Of a stretch of DNA of 64,000 bases, positions 26,338 to 35,213 are shown one piece after another. This DNA is from CAMPKL01 sp963805925. GTDB taxonomy: Bacteria > Acidobacteriota > Terriglobia > Bryobacterales > UBA6623. Positions within the stretch are counted from its first letter, which is position 1. Every line of letters begins with the position of its first letter. The notes under the pieces are model-generated. The model was not told the DNA's origin and did not search any database. It saw only the letters and a list, made by a program, of their open reading frames with translations. The stretch spans positions 446,002 through 510,001 of the forward strand of contig CAWDWB010000010.1 in NCBI GenBank assembly GCA_963805925.1, read 5' to 3'. Position numbers and translations under genes: made by a program.

Positions 26338-26823
26338 CTATTCCGCCTTCGCTTCGTCGCCGCGCAGAATACGCCCAAACTGGTTGCCGCCGGTTTCGCC
26401 GTGCTGCCACATTCCCGAGTAGCGGTCGCGGAAGAAGACGACCCGTGCCGTAAACGTCCCCAATCCGGGGATCTCGGCATCCGTCAATGTCACCACCGGC
26501 GTATCGCCGGCCCACATCAACTTCACGGGGACCGGCACGGTCACATCGTGGTCGCCGTATTGGATTCGAGTGGTGAACGTCCAAATATCTCCGGCGACGT
26601 GGTTGACGCTCTTGACCTCGTAACGCTCCGGCCTCAGCTTGGCGTCATCGCCCCGTCCCGTGACCGTGAAATTGCCGACGAGAACCACGTCGGACATCGA
26701 CTCTTGAAATTCCTTCTCCAGCCGGGCCTGCTCGTCGGCCGTGATCGGCTCGCTACCGCAAGCCAATAACCCCATAGCGAGGACGCATGCGGCCCAGAAA
26801 GTCAGTCGCGTCATGGCAAACAT
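26338..26823 (-). CDS. Putative lipoprotein, function unknown
   Basis: About 161 residues. Start at ATG 26823 or 26814 gives a lipoprotein signal (LTFWAACVLAMGLLACGSEP) with the lipidated Cys in LLAC. The mature part is a small, Thr/Val-rich, probably beta-structured domain (DVVLVGNFTVTGRGDD, VKSVNHVAGDIWTFTTRIQY) that I cannot assign. It is convergent with the TIM-barrel gene (1 base between stops) and divergent from the DMT transporter. Confidence 0.7.
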   Translation of the reverse strand: MFAMTRLTFWAACVLAMGLLACGSEPITADEQARLEKEFQESMSDVVLVGNFTVTGRGDDAKLRPERYEVKSVNHVAGDIWTFTTRIQYGDHDVTVPVPVKLMWAGDTPVVTLTDAEIPGLGTFTARVVFFRDRYSGMWQHGETGGNQFGRILRGDEAKAE

Positions 26824-26853
26824 GCTACCTGACACCTGCGACACAATGGGGCC

Positions 26854-27297
26854 ATGCAAGTGTTGTTCGTCATCCTCGCCGCTCTGGCAGGGACCATGGT
26901 TCCGATTCAGGCCGGAGTGAACGCGTCCCTGCGCGGTTTTTTTCCGCACCCCATCTTCGCGGCGATTACTAACTTTCTAGTCGGCTTCACGATTTTGTCG
27001 ATTGCCGCATTGACCATGCAGGCGTCGCCGCCGTCACTTCAAGCGATCAGCAAAGTCCCTTGGTGGTGCTGGCTTGGGGGCTCGATGGGCGCTTGCCTGG
27101 TGCTCTCGGGAATTTTCTTGTCGCACCGGTTGGGAGCAGGTACATTCGTCGCTTGCATCATCTTGGGGCAACTGACCGCCTCCGTCGTTTGCGATCACTT
27201 CGGACTGGTCGGATTCCCTGTACACCACGTCAGCCTGCAGCGCATCCTCGGGATCGCTCTGCTGGCCGGCGGCGTAGTGCTCATTAGGACGTCTTAG
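26854..27297 (+). CDS. YdcZ-type (DMT superfamily) small transporter
   Basis: 147-residue membrane protein with five hydrophobic segments, the size of the half-length DMT transporters (DUF606/YdcZ). Typical family stretches are GTMVPIQAGVNASLRGFF, FTILSIAALTM, WWCWLGGSMGACLVLSGIF and LGQLTASVVCDHFGLVGFP. Substrate unknown. It converges on hisS, overlapping its end by 4 bases. Confidence 0.88.
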   Translation: MQVLFVILAALAGTMVPIQAGVNASLRGFFPHPIFAAITNFLVGFTILSIAALTMQASPPSLQAISKVPWWCWLGGSMGACLVLSGIFLSHRLGAGTFVACIILGQLTASVVCDHFGLVGFPVHHVSLQRILGIALLAGGVVLIRTS

Positions 27298-28709
27298 ATT
27301 TTCAGCAGGCGTTTTAGTGTTGCGACGAGTTCCGTGCGCGGCACTTCTTGTTGTCCAAAGCGCGCCTCTTTCCACTCTTCGTGGTCGGCCACGGCATCGG
27401 CTTTCTCGCGTCCGACTTCCATCTCTTTGACGGTGACCACGCCGCGGGCCGCTTCGTCACCGCCCATGATCAGCACGTAAGGGATTTCTAGCCGGTCGGC
27501 GCGTTGCAGTTGTTTGCCCAGTTTCTTCGGACGTCCGACGTGAACTTCCGTGCGGATGCCGGCGCGGCGAAGCTCTTGAGTCAGCGCCAAGTATTCGGCG
27601 GTCAGCGACTCGTCCATGGTGGTGACCAGTACTTGCGCCTTCGTCTTCGACGTCTGAACGCGCTTCAAATGAGTGAGCGCGGCCAACAGCCGATCGACAC
27701 CCATCGACGCCCCGGTCGCGGGAACCGCCGGTCCGCCGAAGCGCGTCACGAGATTGTCGTAGCGCCCGCCGGCGAATACGGAGCCAAACTCCGGCGCATC
27801 CGTAAGATTCGCCTCGAATACCGGGCCCGTGTAATAGGCCAAGCCGCGGGCGATGCTCAGGTCGAGCATGACGCGATCACTGCCGTAGCCCAACGCTTCG
27901 AGATGGTTCGAGATGGCCTCAATCTCCGCGATATCGGTTTCGGCGTTCTCCACTGCGGCGAAGAGCGCACGCAGCTTGCCGATGACTTCCGCCCGAGTCT
28001 CACCCTTGGTTCCGAGGAACTCGACGATGCGGCTGATCTGGCTGTCCTCCAGTCCCAGGCCGCGTATTGGAGCGCCGGATTCGTCCCTGTATCCCGGCCC
28101 CAGTTCGAGCTTCACCTTGTCGAGGCCGATCTTGTCGAGCTTGTCGAGGACGCGGAAGACTTCCGTTCCCTGGTCGCCTTCGATGCTCGCATAGGCCAGC
28201 AACAGGTTCAGGATCTTGCGGCTGGAGAAACGCACGATGTAGCCGCCGACTTTGAGCGCCTCCAGCGTGTCGCACATCGCGGCCATGATCTCGACATCGG
28301 CGACTTCCGAAGGCGCGCCGACCGAGTCAATGTCGAACTGCGTGAATTGCCGGAAGCGTCCCGGAGCGGGCTTGTCGGCGCGCCAGACGGGCGACACCTG
28401 ATAGCGCCGAAACGGCATCGGCAAATCATGCTGCGAAACGACCCGCGACAGCGGCACCGTCAGGTCAAAACGCAACCCCAGCGCTTCCTCTTCCGGGTTG
28501 GTCACGCGGAACAAGCCCTGCTGCGCCTCTTCGCCGGCCGAGCCGGAGAGGACGTCCAAATACTCGACAGCCGGCGTCTCGATCGGCGAGAAGCCGTATA
28601 GCTCGTAAACGCCTCGAATCGTGTCGATCATCCACTGACGTTGGATCATTTCTTCGGGCAGCAGATCCCGCAAACCGCGCGACAACCGCGCCTCAATTTT
28701 GTTCCTCAT
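27294..28709 (-). CDS. hisS: Histidyl-tRNA synthetase
   Basis: Class II aminoacyl-tRNA synthetase, 471 residues. Motif 1 region is SGLRDLLP-like (LSRGLRDLLPEEM), motif 2 is FRRYQVSPVWRADKPAPGRFRQF, the histidine-binding motif is ARGLAYYTGPVFEA, and motif 3 is ATGASMGVDRLLAAL. The C-terminal anticodon-binding domain follows (AQVLVTTMDESLTAEYLAL). Length is somewhat greater than the usual 420-430 because the insertion domain between motifs 2 and 3 is long, as in the larger bacterial/eukaryote-like forms. Confidence 0.95.
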   Translation of the reverse strand: MRNKIEARLSRGLRDLLPEEMIQRQWMIDTIRGVYELYGFSPIETPAVEYLDVLSGSAGEEAQQGLFRVTNPEEEALGLRFDLTVPLSRVVSQHDLPMPFRRYQVSPVWRADKPAPGRFRQFTQFDIDSVGAPSEVADVEIMAAMCDTLEALKVGGYIVRFSSRKILNLLLAYASIEGDQGTEVFRVLDKLDKIGLDKVKLELGPGYRDESGAPIRGLGLEDSQISRIVEFLGTKGETRAEVIGKLRALFAAVENAETDIAEIEAISNHLEALGYGSDRVMLDLSIARGLAYYTGPVFEANLTDAPEFGSVFAGGRYDNLVTRFGGPAVPATGASMGVDRLLAALTHLKRVQTSKTKAQVLVTTMDESLTAEYLALTQELRRAGIRTEVHVGRPKKLGKQLQRADRLEIPYVLIMGGDEAARGVVTVKEMEVGREKADAVADHEEWKEARFGQQEVPRTELVATLKRLLKI

Positions 28710-28916
28710 GAAACCGCCAGCGTAGCATGGGAGCTTTGTCCTTTCTCGTCCTCAGAGCTCTGACGGTCTGAACCTTCCACGCCAGGCTCGCAAAGGAAGT
28801 GAGTCCCTTGCGTGGTCAGAAGTAGACGGTTCCTCGTGTGTCCGCGGCGAACCGACGCAACACTTGACGCGCTGGCGCGTCCAATAAGTGAGACACAACC
28901 AAAGGAGGTATTGATC

Positions 28917-29336
28917 ATGTCGGATCAAACTCAAAACCCGCGAGGATCGCTGGCGGTTGCCGCGGTTAGCTATTCCCTGTCGCTCGTGTTCGTGTGCATC
29001 GGCCTCGCCAAGCTCTGGGGGCCTCAATTGTTGACGGAGCAGTTCGCCGCCTGGCACTTCCCGCCCGCGTTCATCTACATGGTGGGCGTCGTGGAAGTCG
29101 TTGCCGGATTTCTGTTGATGTTGCCAACCACGCGCGCCGTCGGCGCCCTGTTGCTAGCGATCATCATGATCGGAGCCGGGGCAACTCATTTCTTCGCACA
29201 GCAGTTCGCTGCCATGGCTGTCCCGGCAGCGATCTTCCTGCTGGTGGCCTGGATTATGAGCAAAAGCGACCTTCCGGTCGGTGACACGGAGGAGCCCGAG
29301 CACAGTGGTACTCACAGAGAAGCCGCCGCGCACTAA
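28917..29336 (+). CDS. DoxX-family membrane protein
   Basis: 139 residues with four membrane segments (YSLSLVFVCIGLAKLWG, FIYMVGVVEVVAGFLLML, VGALLLAIIMIGAGATHFF, VPAAIFLLVAWIM), the four-helix layout of DoxX/DoxX-like proteins. Start ATG 28917 is fixed by a strong AAAGGAGG at 28901-28908; an in-frame start at 28812 has no such support. The C-terminal tail is polar and acidic. Role unknown; family members are linked to thiol or oxidative stress in a few bacteria. Confidence 0.85.
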   Translation: MSDQTQNPRGSLAVAAVSYSLSLVFVCIGLAKLWGPQLLTEQFAAWHFPPAFIYMVGVVEVVAGFLLMLPTTRAVGALLLAIIMIGAGATHFFAQQFAAMAVPAAIFLLVAWIMSKSDLPVGDTEEPEHSGTHREAAAH

Positions 29337-29490
29337 AGGCCGATCACTGATGTTCGCTACTGCAGCCAAACATCAGCCATGATTGTGCGTTGCAAGCCGG
29401 AACCCTGGACCGCGTAGTTACGGAGCTGCTCACGCTATCCGTATTGGACAAAACAGGACCGAGGCCAGGAACGAACCGCCAACAGCACGG

Positions 29491-30327
29491 CTAGCGGCCC
29501 TTTGCAGTCGCCATCACCTCGTCATAGAGCATGTCGCCCACAATCTTATGAACAGCCGTCGATGGGTGTCCTGAATGGTAGTAGTAATGCGCTTCGGGCG
29601 TCGCGCAGGGCGTAGCGTCCTCGTCGAATAGCGCGCGTCCGGCGCACTTGTCGGTTGTGTTGGTAATGCCGTACCGGCCGGGGTCGCGCATCACTTTGTC
29701 GAAGAACGGGCCCCAACTGCTAGAGCGTATGTCGATGCCTGCCAGTTCCTTGCGCATCTCGCCGGGGATTCGTTCCAGAAAAGGATTGAGCCGCTTGCCG
29801 ACCTCGCTGAAGTTCGGAATTTCGGTCGGCATGAGCGCGACCAGAAAATGGCGACCGCCGACCCCATAGAGTTCGCGAACGATCCTTTCGATGTTCGTCA
29901 CGGTCGTCTCGCCTGTCAGTCGTTTGTCGTTGAGCCCGCCGGCGATGTAGAACAACGTCGACTCGGGATTGAAGTGCACCGTGCCGCTGCTCACCAAAGC
30001 GACGAAGTCTGACGCCTGATTCAACATGCCGTAGCCGAGCAGAGAATCCTTGATTTTGCGGCCTTCTCCGGCTCCAGTCTGCGCGCCGCTGACAGCGAAA
30101 TTGAGGCTCTTGCCGTCAGGTGACGTATCGTTGGCCGGCGCCATCGTCAACCCCATCCGCTGCGCGAAGTACGCCACTGCCGTCGGGCCATTGCCGTCAA
30201 CGTAGCCCGCTCCGGTGTCTGAGTAGCTGTCGCCGAAAATGTACATGCGGTCATACGTCTTGGGCTGAGCAGCACAGAGGCCTGCTGCCAGCAACAGAGA
30301 TAGCGCGATACGTCGAGTTGGTGTCAT
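29491..30327 (-). CDS. Secreted SGNH/GDSL lipase-esterase family protein
   Basis: About 278 residues with a signal peptide (RRIALSLLLAAGLCAAQ). Block I is YIFGDSYSDTGAGY (nucleophile Ser in GDSYSD), block II Gly is in NFAVSGAQTG, block III is YIAGGLNDK and block V, with the catalytic Asp and His, is in the YYYHSGHPSTAVHKIVG segment. This matches the thermolabile-haemolysin/phospholipase-like SGNH branch. Start at ATG 30327; ATG 30339 adds 4 residues. It is divergent from the propeller gene and shares a 109-base intergenic region with it. Confidence 0.88.
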   Translation of the reverse strand: MTPTRRIALSLLLAAGLCAAQPKTYDRMYIFGDSYSDTGAGYVDGNGPTAVAYFAQRMGLTMAPANDTSPDGKSLNFAVSGAQTGAGEGRKIKDSLLGYGMLNQASDFVALVSSGTVHFNPESTLFYIAGGLNDKRLTGETTVTNIERIVRELYGVGGRHFLVALMPTEIPNFSEVGKRLNPFLERIPGEMRKELAGIDIRSSSWGPFFDKVMRDPGRYGITNTTDKCAGRALFDEDATPCATPEAHYYYHSGHPSTAVHKIVGDMLYDEVMATAKGR

Positions 30328-30374
30328 GTTGGGGTCCATGGGAATTGTATCCAAGGACCGGCTACAAGTCCGCT

Positions 30375-30406
30375 CCCGTTCCACTTGTTGGAACGGGGTA
30401 TATACT
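30375..30406 (+). promoter_or_regulatory. Inverted repeat overlapping a likely promoter
   Basis: A perfect 9-bp inverted repeat (CCCGTTCCA at 30375-30383 and TGGAACGGG at 30389-30397, 5-base spacer) lies just upstream of TATACT (30401-30406), a good -10 element. The left arm falls where a -35 box would be, and no good -35 is present. AAAGGAG at 30424-30430 and the ATG at 30437 follow at a normal distance. This is the layout of a regulator-binding site controlling 30437-31444, and possibly the divergent SGNH gene. Confidence 0.45.
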
Positions 30407-30436
30407 GCGCTTGGCCCTCGCGCAAAGGAGATACTC

Positions 30437-31444
30437 ATGACTCGTTTCCTCATCGTTTTTCTGTTCGTTGCTTCTGCATTCGCTCAACGCAAGCCCGGCA
30501 ACCCCTTGGATCATCTGCCCAAGAACGTGGAGCAGCTCACCTATTTCGGCGAGCGTGCCGACTTCTCTCCCGACAACCAGACCATCGCTTTCATGGACAA
30601 GAGCTTCGGCGATGCCTTCACGATCAACCTCAAAGATCGGCACATCCGTTGTCTGACTTGTAACGTGCCGGGGACTGCCTTCCTGCGCGTGATGCACTTG
30701 ACCTCAAGCGACTATCTCTTGATCGGCCCCGAACGCTTTTCGGATCTGCGCACCTCACGCCAGCGCGACAACGAGTTGTGGTTTCTTTCCAAGCAAAAGG
30801 GCTCCAAGCCGGTACGCATCGGGCAGAAAGTAAGCGAGGGCGCAGCGATCTCAAAGAAAAACCTGAGGATCGCCTTTTCGATGGTGCAGGCGCAGAACCC
30901 GGATCTAAAACCGGAGCAATCGCAACTGTTCGTGGCGGACGTCGATCTGTCCGGCGGCGCGGCGAAGCTCGTCAACAAGAAGATGGTCTACGAGAGCATG
31001 AGCAACGATTGCCGTATCGAACCGCAAGATTTCTTCGACGACGACAAGAAGTTGACGTTCACCTGCTACGAACCCAAGGGACTCGGTTCGGTGATGACGC
31101 TCGATCTCGCGACAGGGAAAGCCGAGAACATGTCGAAAACGCCCGGGACCTATAACGAGGTCGAGGGCATCATCCCCGGCGGGCAATATACGCTCGTGGA
31201 AGCCGATCGGCAAGTGGCCGAACTCGGCGGCAAACACGGCTCCGGCAACATCGATATCTGGAAACTCCGCTTGGACGGCACGGGCAAGGACTTCGTACGC
31301 CTGACGCACTTCAACGATTACGTAGGCGGCAAGGCGTCCAATCCGGTAGTCTCGACGGACGGCAAGATCATGGCTTTCCAACTGGCGAACACCAACGATG
31401 AGGCTGGCGTCGGCTACGGCATTCTGCTGTGGCGCTTCCGGTAG
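30437..31444 (+). CDS. Secreted TolB/PD40-type beta-propeller protein
   Basis: 335 residues beginning MTRFLIVFLFVASAFAQ (signal peptide), after an AAAGGAG ribosome site. The body has propeller strands of the WD40-like PD40 type (ADFSPDNQTIAFMDKSFGD, SEGAAISKKNLRIAFSMV, SNPVVSTDGKIMAFQLAN). No catalytic triad of prolyl oligopeptidases is present. Probably a periplasmic binding or scaffold protein. Ligand unknown. Confidence 0.8.
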   Translation: MTRFLIVFLFVASAFAQRKPGNPLDHLPKNVEQLTYFGERADFSPDNQTIAFMDKSFGDAFTINLKDRHIRCLTCNVPGTAFLRVMHLTSSDYLLIGPERFSDLRTSRQRDNELWFLSKQKGSKPVRIGQKVSEGAAISKKNLRIAFSMVQAQNPDLKPEQSQLFVADVDLSGGAAKLVNKKMVYESMSNDCRIEPQDFFDDDKKLTFTCYEPKGLGSVMTLDLATGKAENMSKTPGTYNEVEGIIPGGQYTLVEADRQVAELGGKHGSGNIDIWKLRLDGTGKDFVRLTHFNDYVGGKASNPVVSTDGKIMAFQLANTNDEAGVGYGILLWRFR

Positions 31445-31483
31445 GGGGCTTCCCATACCGTTTAGTTCGATAATAGTTTCTTC

Positions 31484-32293
31484 ATGGAACTGGAACTCAA
31501 CGGACACGTCGCCGTCGTCACAGGCGGCGCCAGCGGCATCGGCCTCGCCTGCGCTCGTGGGCTAGCGAAAGAGGGCTGCAGCGTCGCGTTGTGGGATGTA
31601 TCCTCTGCGGTCGATGACGCTGCGGCGAAGATCGCAGCCGACTTCGATGTCGAGACGCGGGCGCTGCAGGTCGACATCCGCGACCTGCAGGCCGTCGAAG
31701 CAGCTGTGCGCGAGACCGAATCGGCTCTGGGGCCGATCGCTCATGTCGTCCACGCCGCAGCGACCGGCTCGGGGAAGTTCGGTTTCCCATTTTCGAATCT
31801 CGAGCCCAGCGATTGGCCGCGCGTTTTAGAAGTCAACATCATAGGCACGCTGCACGTGGCGCAAGCGACCTCAGCGGGCATGGTCGCGCGCAAGGCCGGC
31901 ACGTACGTGTTTATCGCGTCCGTCGCCGGCCAAATCGGTTCGCAGACCGACCCTCCTTATAGCGCAAGTAAGGCAGCCAACATCAACTTCGCACAATGTC
32001 TGGCGAAGGATCTAGCGCCGCACAACATTCGCGTCAACACGGTGAACCCCGGAATGGTCAAAACGCCGCTCAACCAGGCCGTGTGGAAGGCCTGGAACGA
32101 CCAGCAGCCTGCCGACAAGCAGCGCTCATACGACGACTGGGCGGGTGAGAAGATCCGAGCCGTCGCGCCGCTTGCGCGCTGGCAAGAGACCAGCGACATT
32201 GCCGACATGGTGACATTCTTGTCGTCGGCACGTACGAACCAAGTAACCGGCCAGACGATCAACGTCGACGGCGGCCAAGTGATGCACTGGTAA
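31484..32293 (+). CDS. Short-chain dehydrogenase/reductase (SDR)
   Basis: 269 residues of the classical SDR family. NAD(P) motif TGGASGIGLACARG, the Asp after beta-2 in ALWDVSS (suggesting preference for NAD over NADP), the active-site Ser in FIASVAG and Tyr-Lys in PPYSASKAA. Ends with the usual VTGQTINVDGG. The alcohol or ketone substrate is not predictable. It follows the propeller gene by 39 bases on the same strand. Confidence 0.92.
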   Translation: MELELNGHVAVVTGGASGIGLACARGLAKEGCSVALWDVSSAVDDAAAKIAADFDVETRALQVDIRDLQAVEAAVRETESALGPIAHVVHAAATGSGKFGFPFSNLEPSDWPRVLEVNIIGTLHVAQATSAGMVARKAGTYVFIASVAGQIGSQTDPPYSASKAANINFAQCLAKDLAPHNIRVNTVNPGMVKTPLNQAVWKAWNDQQPADKQRSYDDWAGEKIRAVAPLARWQETSDIADMVTFLSSARTNQVTGQTINVDGGQVMHW

Positions 32294-32307
32294 CCGCGTT
32301 TGTTCGC

Positions 32308-32832
32308 TTAATCGTGCTTGTCATTCTCTCTGTAATCGATAGCCAGGGCAACGTCAGCTGGCTTGGTGAGCGAAAACGTCAGCGGCTTGGTGTTTTCCGT
32401 CTCTCCGGCCTCGGCAGAACTCGATTCGTCTTCGGCCGGCGGAACGATTACGTCGGTCTCAACGGGAAAAGACATACCGCCGTGAAATGTGACCGATTCA
32501 AGTTTCAGACCGACGCCGGCCTCAGGCACCGCAACCCCTACACCTGCGACGGGAGAGCCGACGACCGCAACCAACGTCTCCTTCTCAAAGGTTTTTCCTT
32601 CCGGATCCAGTTCTTGGCGGCGATAGTAGAGCGGTTCCGCTAGGATGCCGTCGAACGGTTCACCTGCCACGATGTCCGCCGCGTGTGCGGGCTCCACTAG
32701 CTTCACTTCGAGCGTAGTGCCTGCAGGCATCTCGAATGTATTTGGTATCTCTTCGGTAACGTAGGTGCGCCCGCAAGCGGCAAGGGCGATTGTGCAGACT
32801 GCGATCAGTATAAGGGACGGGCGGGATCTCAT
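32308..32832 (-). CDS. Putative lipoprotein, function unknown
   Basis: 174 residues with a lipoprotein signal (SLILIAVCTIALAACG; lipidated Cys in LAAC) and an AGGAG ribosome site. The mature domain (TFEMPAGTTLEVKLVEPAHA, FDGILAEPLYYRRQE, TLVAVVGSP) resembles the beta-structured modules found in many acidobacterial exported proteins of unknown role. An acidic Ser/Glu-rich stretch (PAEDESSSAEAGETENT) lies near the C-terminus. Convergent with the SDR gene. Confidence 0.75.
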   Translation of the reverse strand: MRSRPSLILIAVCTIALAACGRTYVTEEIPNTFEMPAGTTLEVKLVEPAHAADIVAGEPFDGILAEPLYYRRQELDPEGKTFEKETLVAVVGSPVAGVGVAVPEAGVGLKLESVTFHGGMSFPVETDVIVPPAEDESSSAEAGETENTKPLTFSLTKPADVALAIDYRENDKHD

Positions 32833-32986
32833 AGAAGTTTTACTCCTGGTTTCGTATTAGAGTGCTCGTCTATTGGATCGGGAGCGAAAGTGATGTGTTA
32901 CATCGAACCTGTAACGCTACTTAGGGTCATCCCCTCTAGAGAAGTGAAGGGACGCATTAGTCCCTGTCGCAAACGGAGGCATTCAG

Positions 32987-33511
32987 ATGAAACGAAAAAT
33001 GCAAGTAATTCAAATAGCAGCAGGCGTCCTGGCACTGGTTCTTGCCGGACCTCTCGTGGCTGCCCACCATAAAACAGATGAGGCGGCGTCGCTCCTCGCT
33101 AGAATCGAGTCGAACATCGATGATATTCACACGCAGTCCGATCGGCTGATGACTTACGACCGGGCCCCCGAGCAATACGACTGGCAACTTCATGCCTCAG
33201 AACTGAATCGTATTAGGTCTGAGGCTGACGTAATCGCCGGCTTAGTGAAAGAGTTCAACGGCATCAAAGCTGATGCGACATATCGACAAAGGTACGCCTT
33301 TAATCAGGTCGTGAGCCTGATGGCCAAGATCTCTGACTCGACGGAGGGCGCCATTAAAGTTCTCAACGACAGCAAGAGTAAGGTTGAGATGGCGCATCCG
33401 GACTACACGTCGAAGGTCGAAGCGATCTTCGACACATCGGGCAAAGCGCTCTCTGTGCTTGATGTGGCTGAGTCTTGGTTCGAACTTCAAAAGTCTTGGA
33501 AGAGCGAATAA
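32987..33511 (+). CDS. Secreted alpha-helical protein, function unknown
   Basis: 174 residues with a signal peptide (IQIAAGVLALVLAGPLVAA) and a strong GGAGG ribosome site 7 bases before the ATG. The mature part is highly helical, with heptad-like spacing (LLARIESNIDDIHTQSDRLM, ELNRIRSEADVIAGLVKEF), so a helical bundle or coiled coil is likely. No cysteines. Base composition is lower in GC than its neighbours. No family recognised. Confidence 0.75.
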   Translation: MKRKMQVIQIAAGVLALVLAGPLVAAHHKTDEAASLLARIESNIDDIHTQSDRLMTYDRAPEQYDWQLHASELNRIRSEADVIAGLVKEFNGIKADATYRQRYAFNQVVSLMAKISDSTEGAIKVLNDSKSKVEMAHPDYTSKVEAIFDTSGKALSVLDVAESWFELQKSWKSE

Positions 33512-33540
33512 TTACATCCGAGCTAGGTCTTGAAACTCGA

Positions 33541-33565
33541 AGCGGCGGCGGCCTTCGGCGCCGCT
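33541..33565. terminator. Possible shared terminator hairpin
   Basis: AGCGGCG (33541-33547) can pair with CGCCGCT (33559-33565) across an 11-base GC-rich loop in the 55-base gap between two convergent stop codons (33511 and 33567). No T-run flanks it, so the assignment rests on position and stem only. Confidence 0.4.
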
Positions 33566-33566
33566 G

Positions 33567-34280
33567 CTACCTTAGCAACGCTTGGAGCGGTTCGCGGATG
33601 GCGTCGGCCCAGATCTGATAGCCCCTCGCGTTGGGGTGCAGCAGGTCGGGCATGATGTCTGTCGGCAGCGTTCCGTCGGCTTCGAGGAACTTCTCGCCGA
33701 TGTCAAGGTAGTGGATGTGTTGACCGTCGTGCAGTTTGGCGATGGACTTGTTGATTTCAGCGACCTGCGCGCGATGAGCGGAGCCTTTTTCGGCACGTGG
33801 GAAGATCGCCAGCAGCAGGATGTGAGCGTCCGGGAAATCGCCGCGCAACTCCTGAACCACCGCCGTAACGCCTTCGATCACTTCGGGCGTCGTGTTGCGG
33901 GGCGTGCCGTCACGGTTCACCCCGGTGTTATTGGTCCCGATCATCAGCACGATGGCCTTCGGCTGGTAGCCTTCGGCTTCTCCGTTACGCAAGCGCCACA
34001 GCACATGCTCGGTACGATCGCCGCCAATGCCGAAATTCGCAGCCTTTAGCGGAGCATATTCGCGGGCCCAAACCTCTTTGCCGCGCGTGCGCCAGCCGTC
34101 GGTAATCGAGTCGCCCATGAACAGGACGTCTATGCCGCCCTGCTTGGCTTCGGCGACGAACCCTTCATGGCGCCCGACCCAGTTAGCGTCCCGCGGGACC
34201 GGTTCAGTGGCGGTGTTGGCGTAAGCGACTGCGGCGAGCAACAGAGCCAGGCCAATTATGGAGCGCGCGGGAATTCTCAT
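33567..34280 (-). CDS. Secreted SGNH/GDSL hydrolase (PAF-acetylhydrolase-like)
   Basis: 237 residues with a signal peptide (SIIGLALLLAAVAYA). Block I is VLFMGDSITDGW, block II NFGIGGDRTEHVLWRL, block III VLMIGTNNTG, and block V DLLHPNARGYQIWAD with the catalytic Asp and His. The set Ser-Gly-Asn-His is complete. This subgroup includes platelet-activating-factor acetylhydrolase-like and rhamnogalacturonan or xylan acetylesterases, so a carbohydrate esterase is possible. Confidence 0.9.
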   Translation of the reverse strand: MRIPARSIIGLALLLAAVAYANTATEPVPRDANWVGRHEGFVAEAKQGGIDVLFMGDSITDGWRTRGKEVWAREYAPLKAANFGIGGDRTEHVLWRLRNGEAEGYQPKAIVLMIGTNNTGVNRDGTPRNTTPEVIEGVTAVVQELRGDFPDAHILLLAIFPRAEKGSAHRAQVAEINKSIAKLHDGQHIHYLDIGEKFLEADGTLPTDIMPDLLHPNARGYQIWADAIREPLQALLR

Positions 34281-34319
34281 GGCGATCCATCGTATGCCAA
34301 TGTCCGGTTGGGCGCAAGC

Positions 34320-34823
34320 TCACTCCACCACCTTGATGTAGGTCGTTTCCGTATCGATCTGTTTGCCGACAAGGTAGCCGCCGACGCTCCCCGCACTCGC
34401 AATCCCTGCCCACGTGCCCAAGAAGCCGCCGGCGGTTTGGTCAGCGGTTACGGTCGCTATGTAGGCGCCTCCGATGACGCCGGATATCACGCCGACAGTC
34501 GTGCCGATGGCTCGCGCCCCTCTGCGGCTGCGCCTCTCCACCTTGAGCAGGGTGACGGACTCGCGCGGGATTGGAGTGTAGCCCTTGGGGTGAGCGGACG
34601 TGTCCGATGTCTTTTTGACGTCGAGGACGAGTGCGTCTTCACGCACGGTGATCGTTTCGCCTGAAATCACGGCGCCGTCCGGCAGCGCCATCTGTACCTT
34701 CTGGTTGCCGATGAGGGACGCCAGTTCGCCCCATTTGAGTTCGACCGGTCTGGCTGGTTGCTGGGCGCAAAGGGCCGGCAGCGTCAGCAATAACAGAGCG
34801 GGCAGTACCGTTAGCTTGGACAT
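34320..34823 (-). CDS. Exported glycine-zipper protein, function unknown
   Basis: 167 residues with a signal peptide (LTVLPALLLLTLPALCAQ) and GAGGAGA ribosome site. An N-terminal beta-rich part (QMALPDGAVISGETITVRED, followed by DALVLDVKKTSD) precedes a Gly/Ala-rich segment (TTVGVISGVIGGAYIATVTA, GIASAGSVGGYLVGKQ) that looks like a glycine zipper able to enter or line a membrane. Common as an orphan in acidobacterial genomes. Divergent from the propeller at 35214. Confidence 0.75.
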   Translation of the reverse strand: MSKLTVLPALLLLTLPALCAQQPARPVELKWGELASLIGNQKVQMALPDGAVISGETITVREDALVLDVKKTSDTSAHPKGYTPIPRESVTLLKVERRSRRGARAIGTTVGVISGVIGGAYIATVTADQTAGGFLGTWAGIASAGSVGGYLVGKQIDTETTYIKVVE

Positions 34824-35213
34824 GGTTCCGTTCTCCTCTTCTACAAGGGACTGTGTGAAACGGAACGGAATTAGCTCACGCGACGGGATTTCATTTTGGA
34901 TGACGTTGACGTCGGGGATGTGTTGCCGCTCATTGACTGCGGGCCGTCGTTAGTTCCAGCTTAGTAGTGTGTGCAATGGGAGACACCCCTGACTGCTGTC
35001 ATCGAACTCCGCCGAACCCCTCCGAACTCACCAGTGCCGCAGGTCCGTGGCGGTCACCGGTAGCTATCGAATACGCCGAAGAAGCGGGTGGATCGTGTAT
35101 ATTGCGGTGTGCTTGTTTGGCCCTGTTTCGTGGTCTGGCGATATCAAGTCCGTGAAACTTGGCGAACTGTGCGAAACGCGTCGCGTCGATTTGCCTAACG
35201 AACGGAGAACCAG
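34824..35213. other. Intergenic region of 390 bases, no gene seen
   Basis: Lies between two divergent genes. The only notable feature is ACGGAGAA, the ribosome site for the ATG at 35214. Short open frames in it have no recognisable domain, start context or composition supporting coding. It must hold two outward promoters, but I cannot identify convincing -35/-10 pairs. Confidence 0.5.

Noticed and set aside
27504..28601. 365-codon open frame on the plus strand opposite hisS
   Set aside because: It is antisense to a fully conserved histidyl-tRNA synthetase; Arg-rich composition and no domain mark it as a high-GC shadow.
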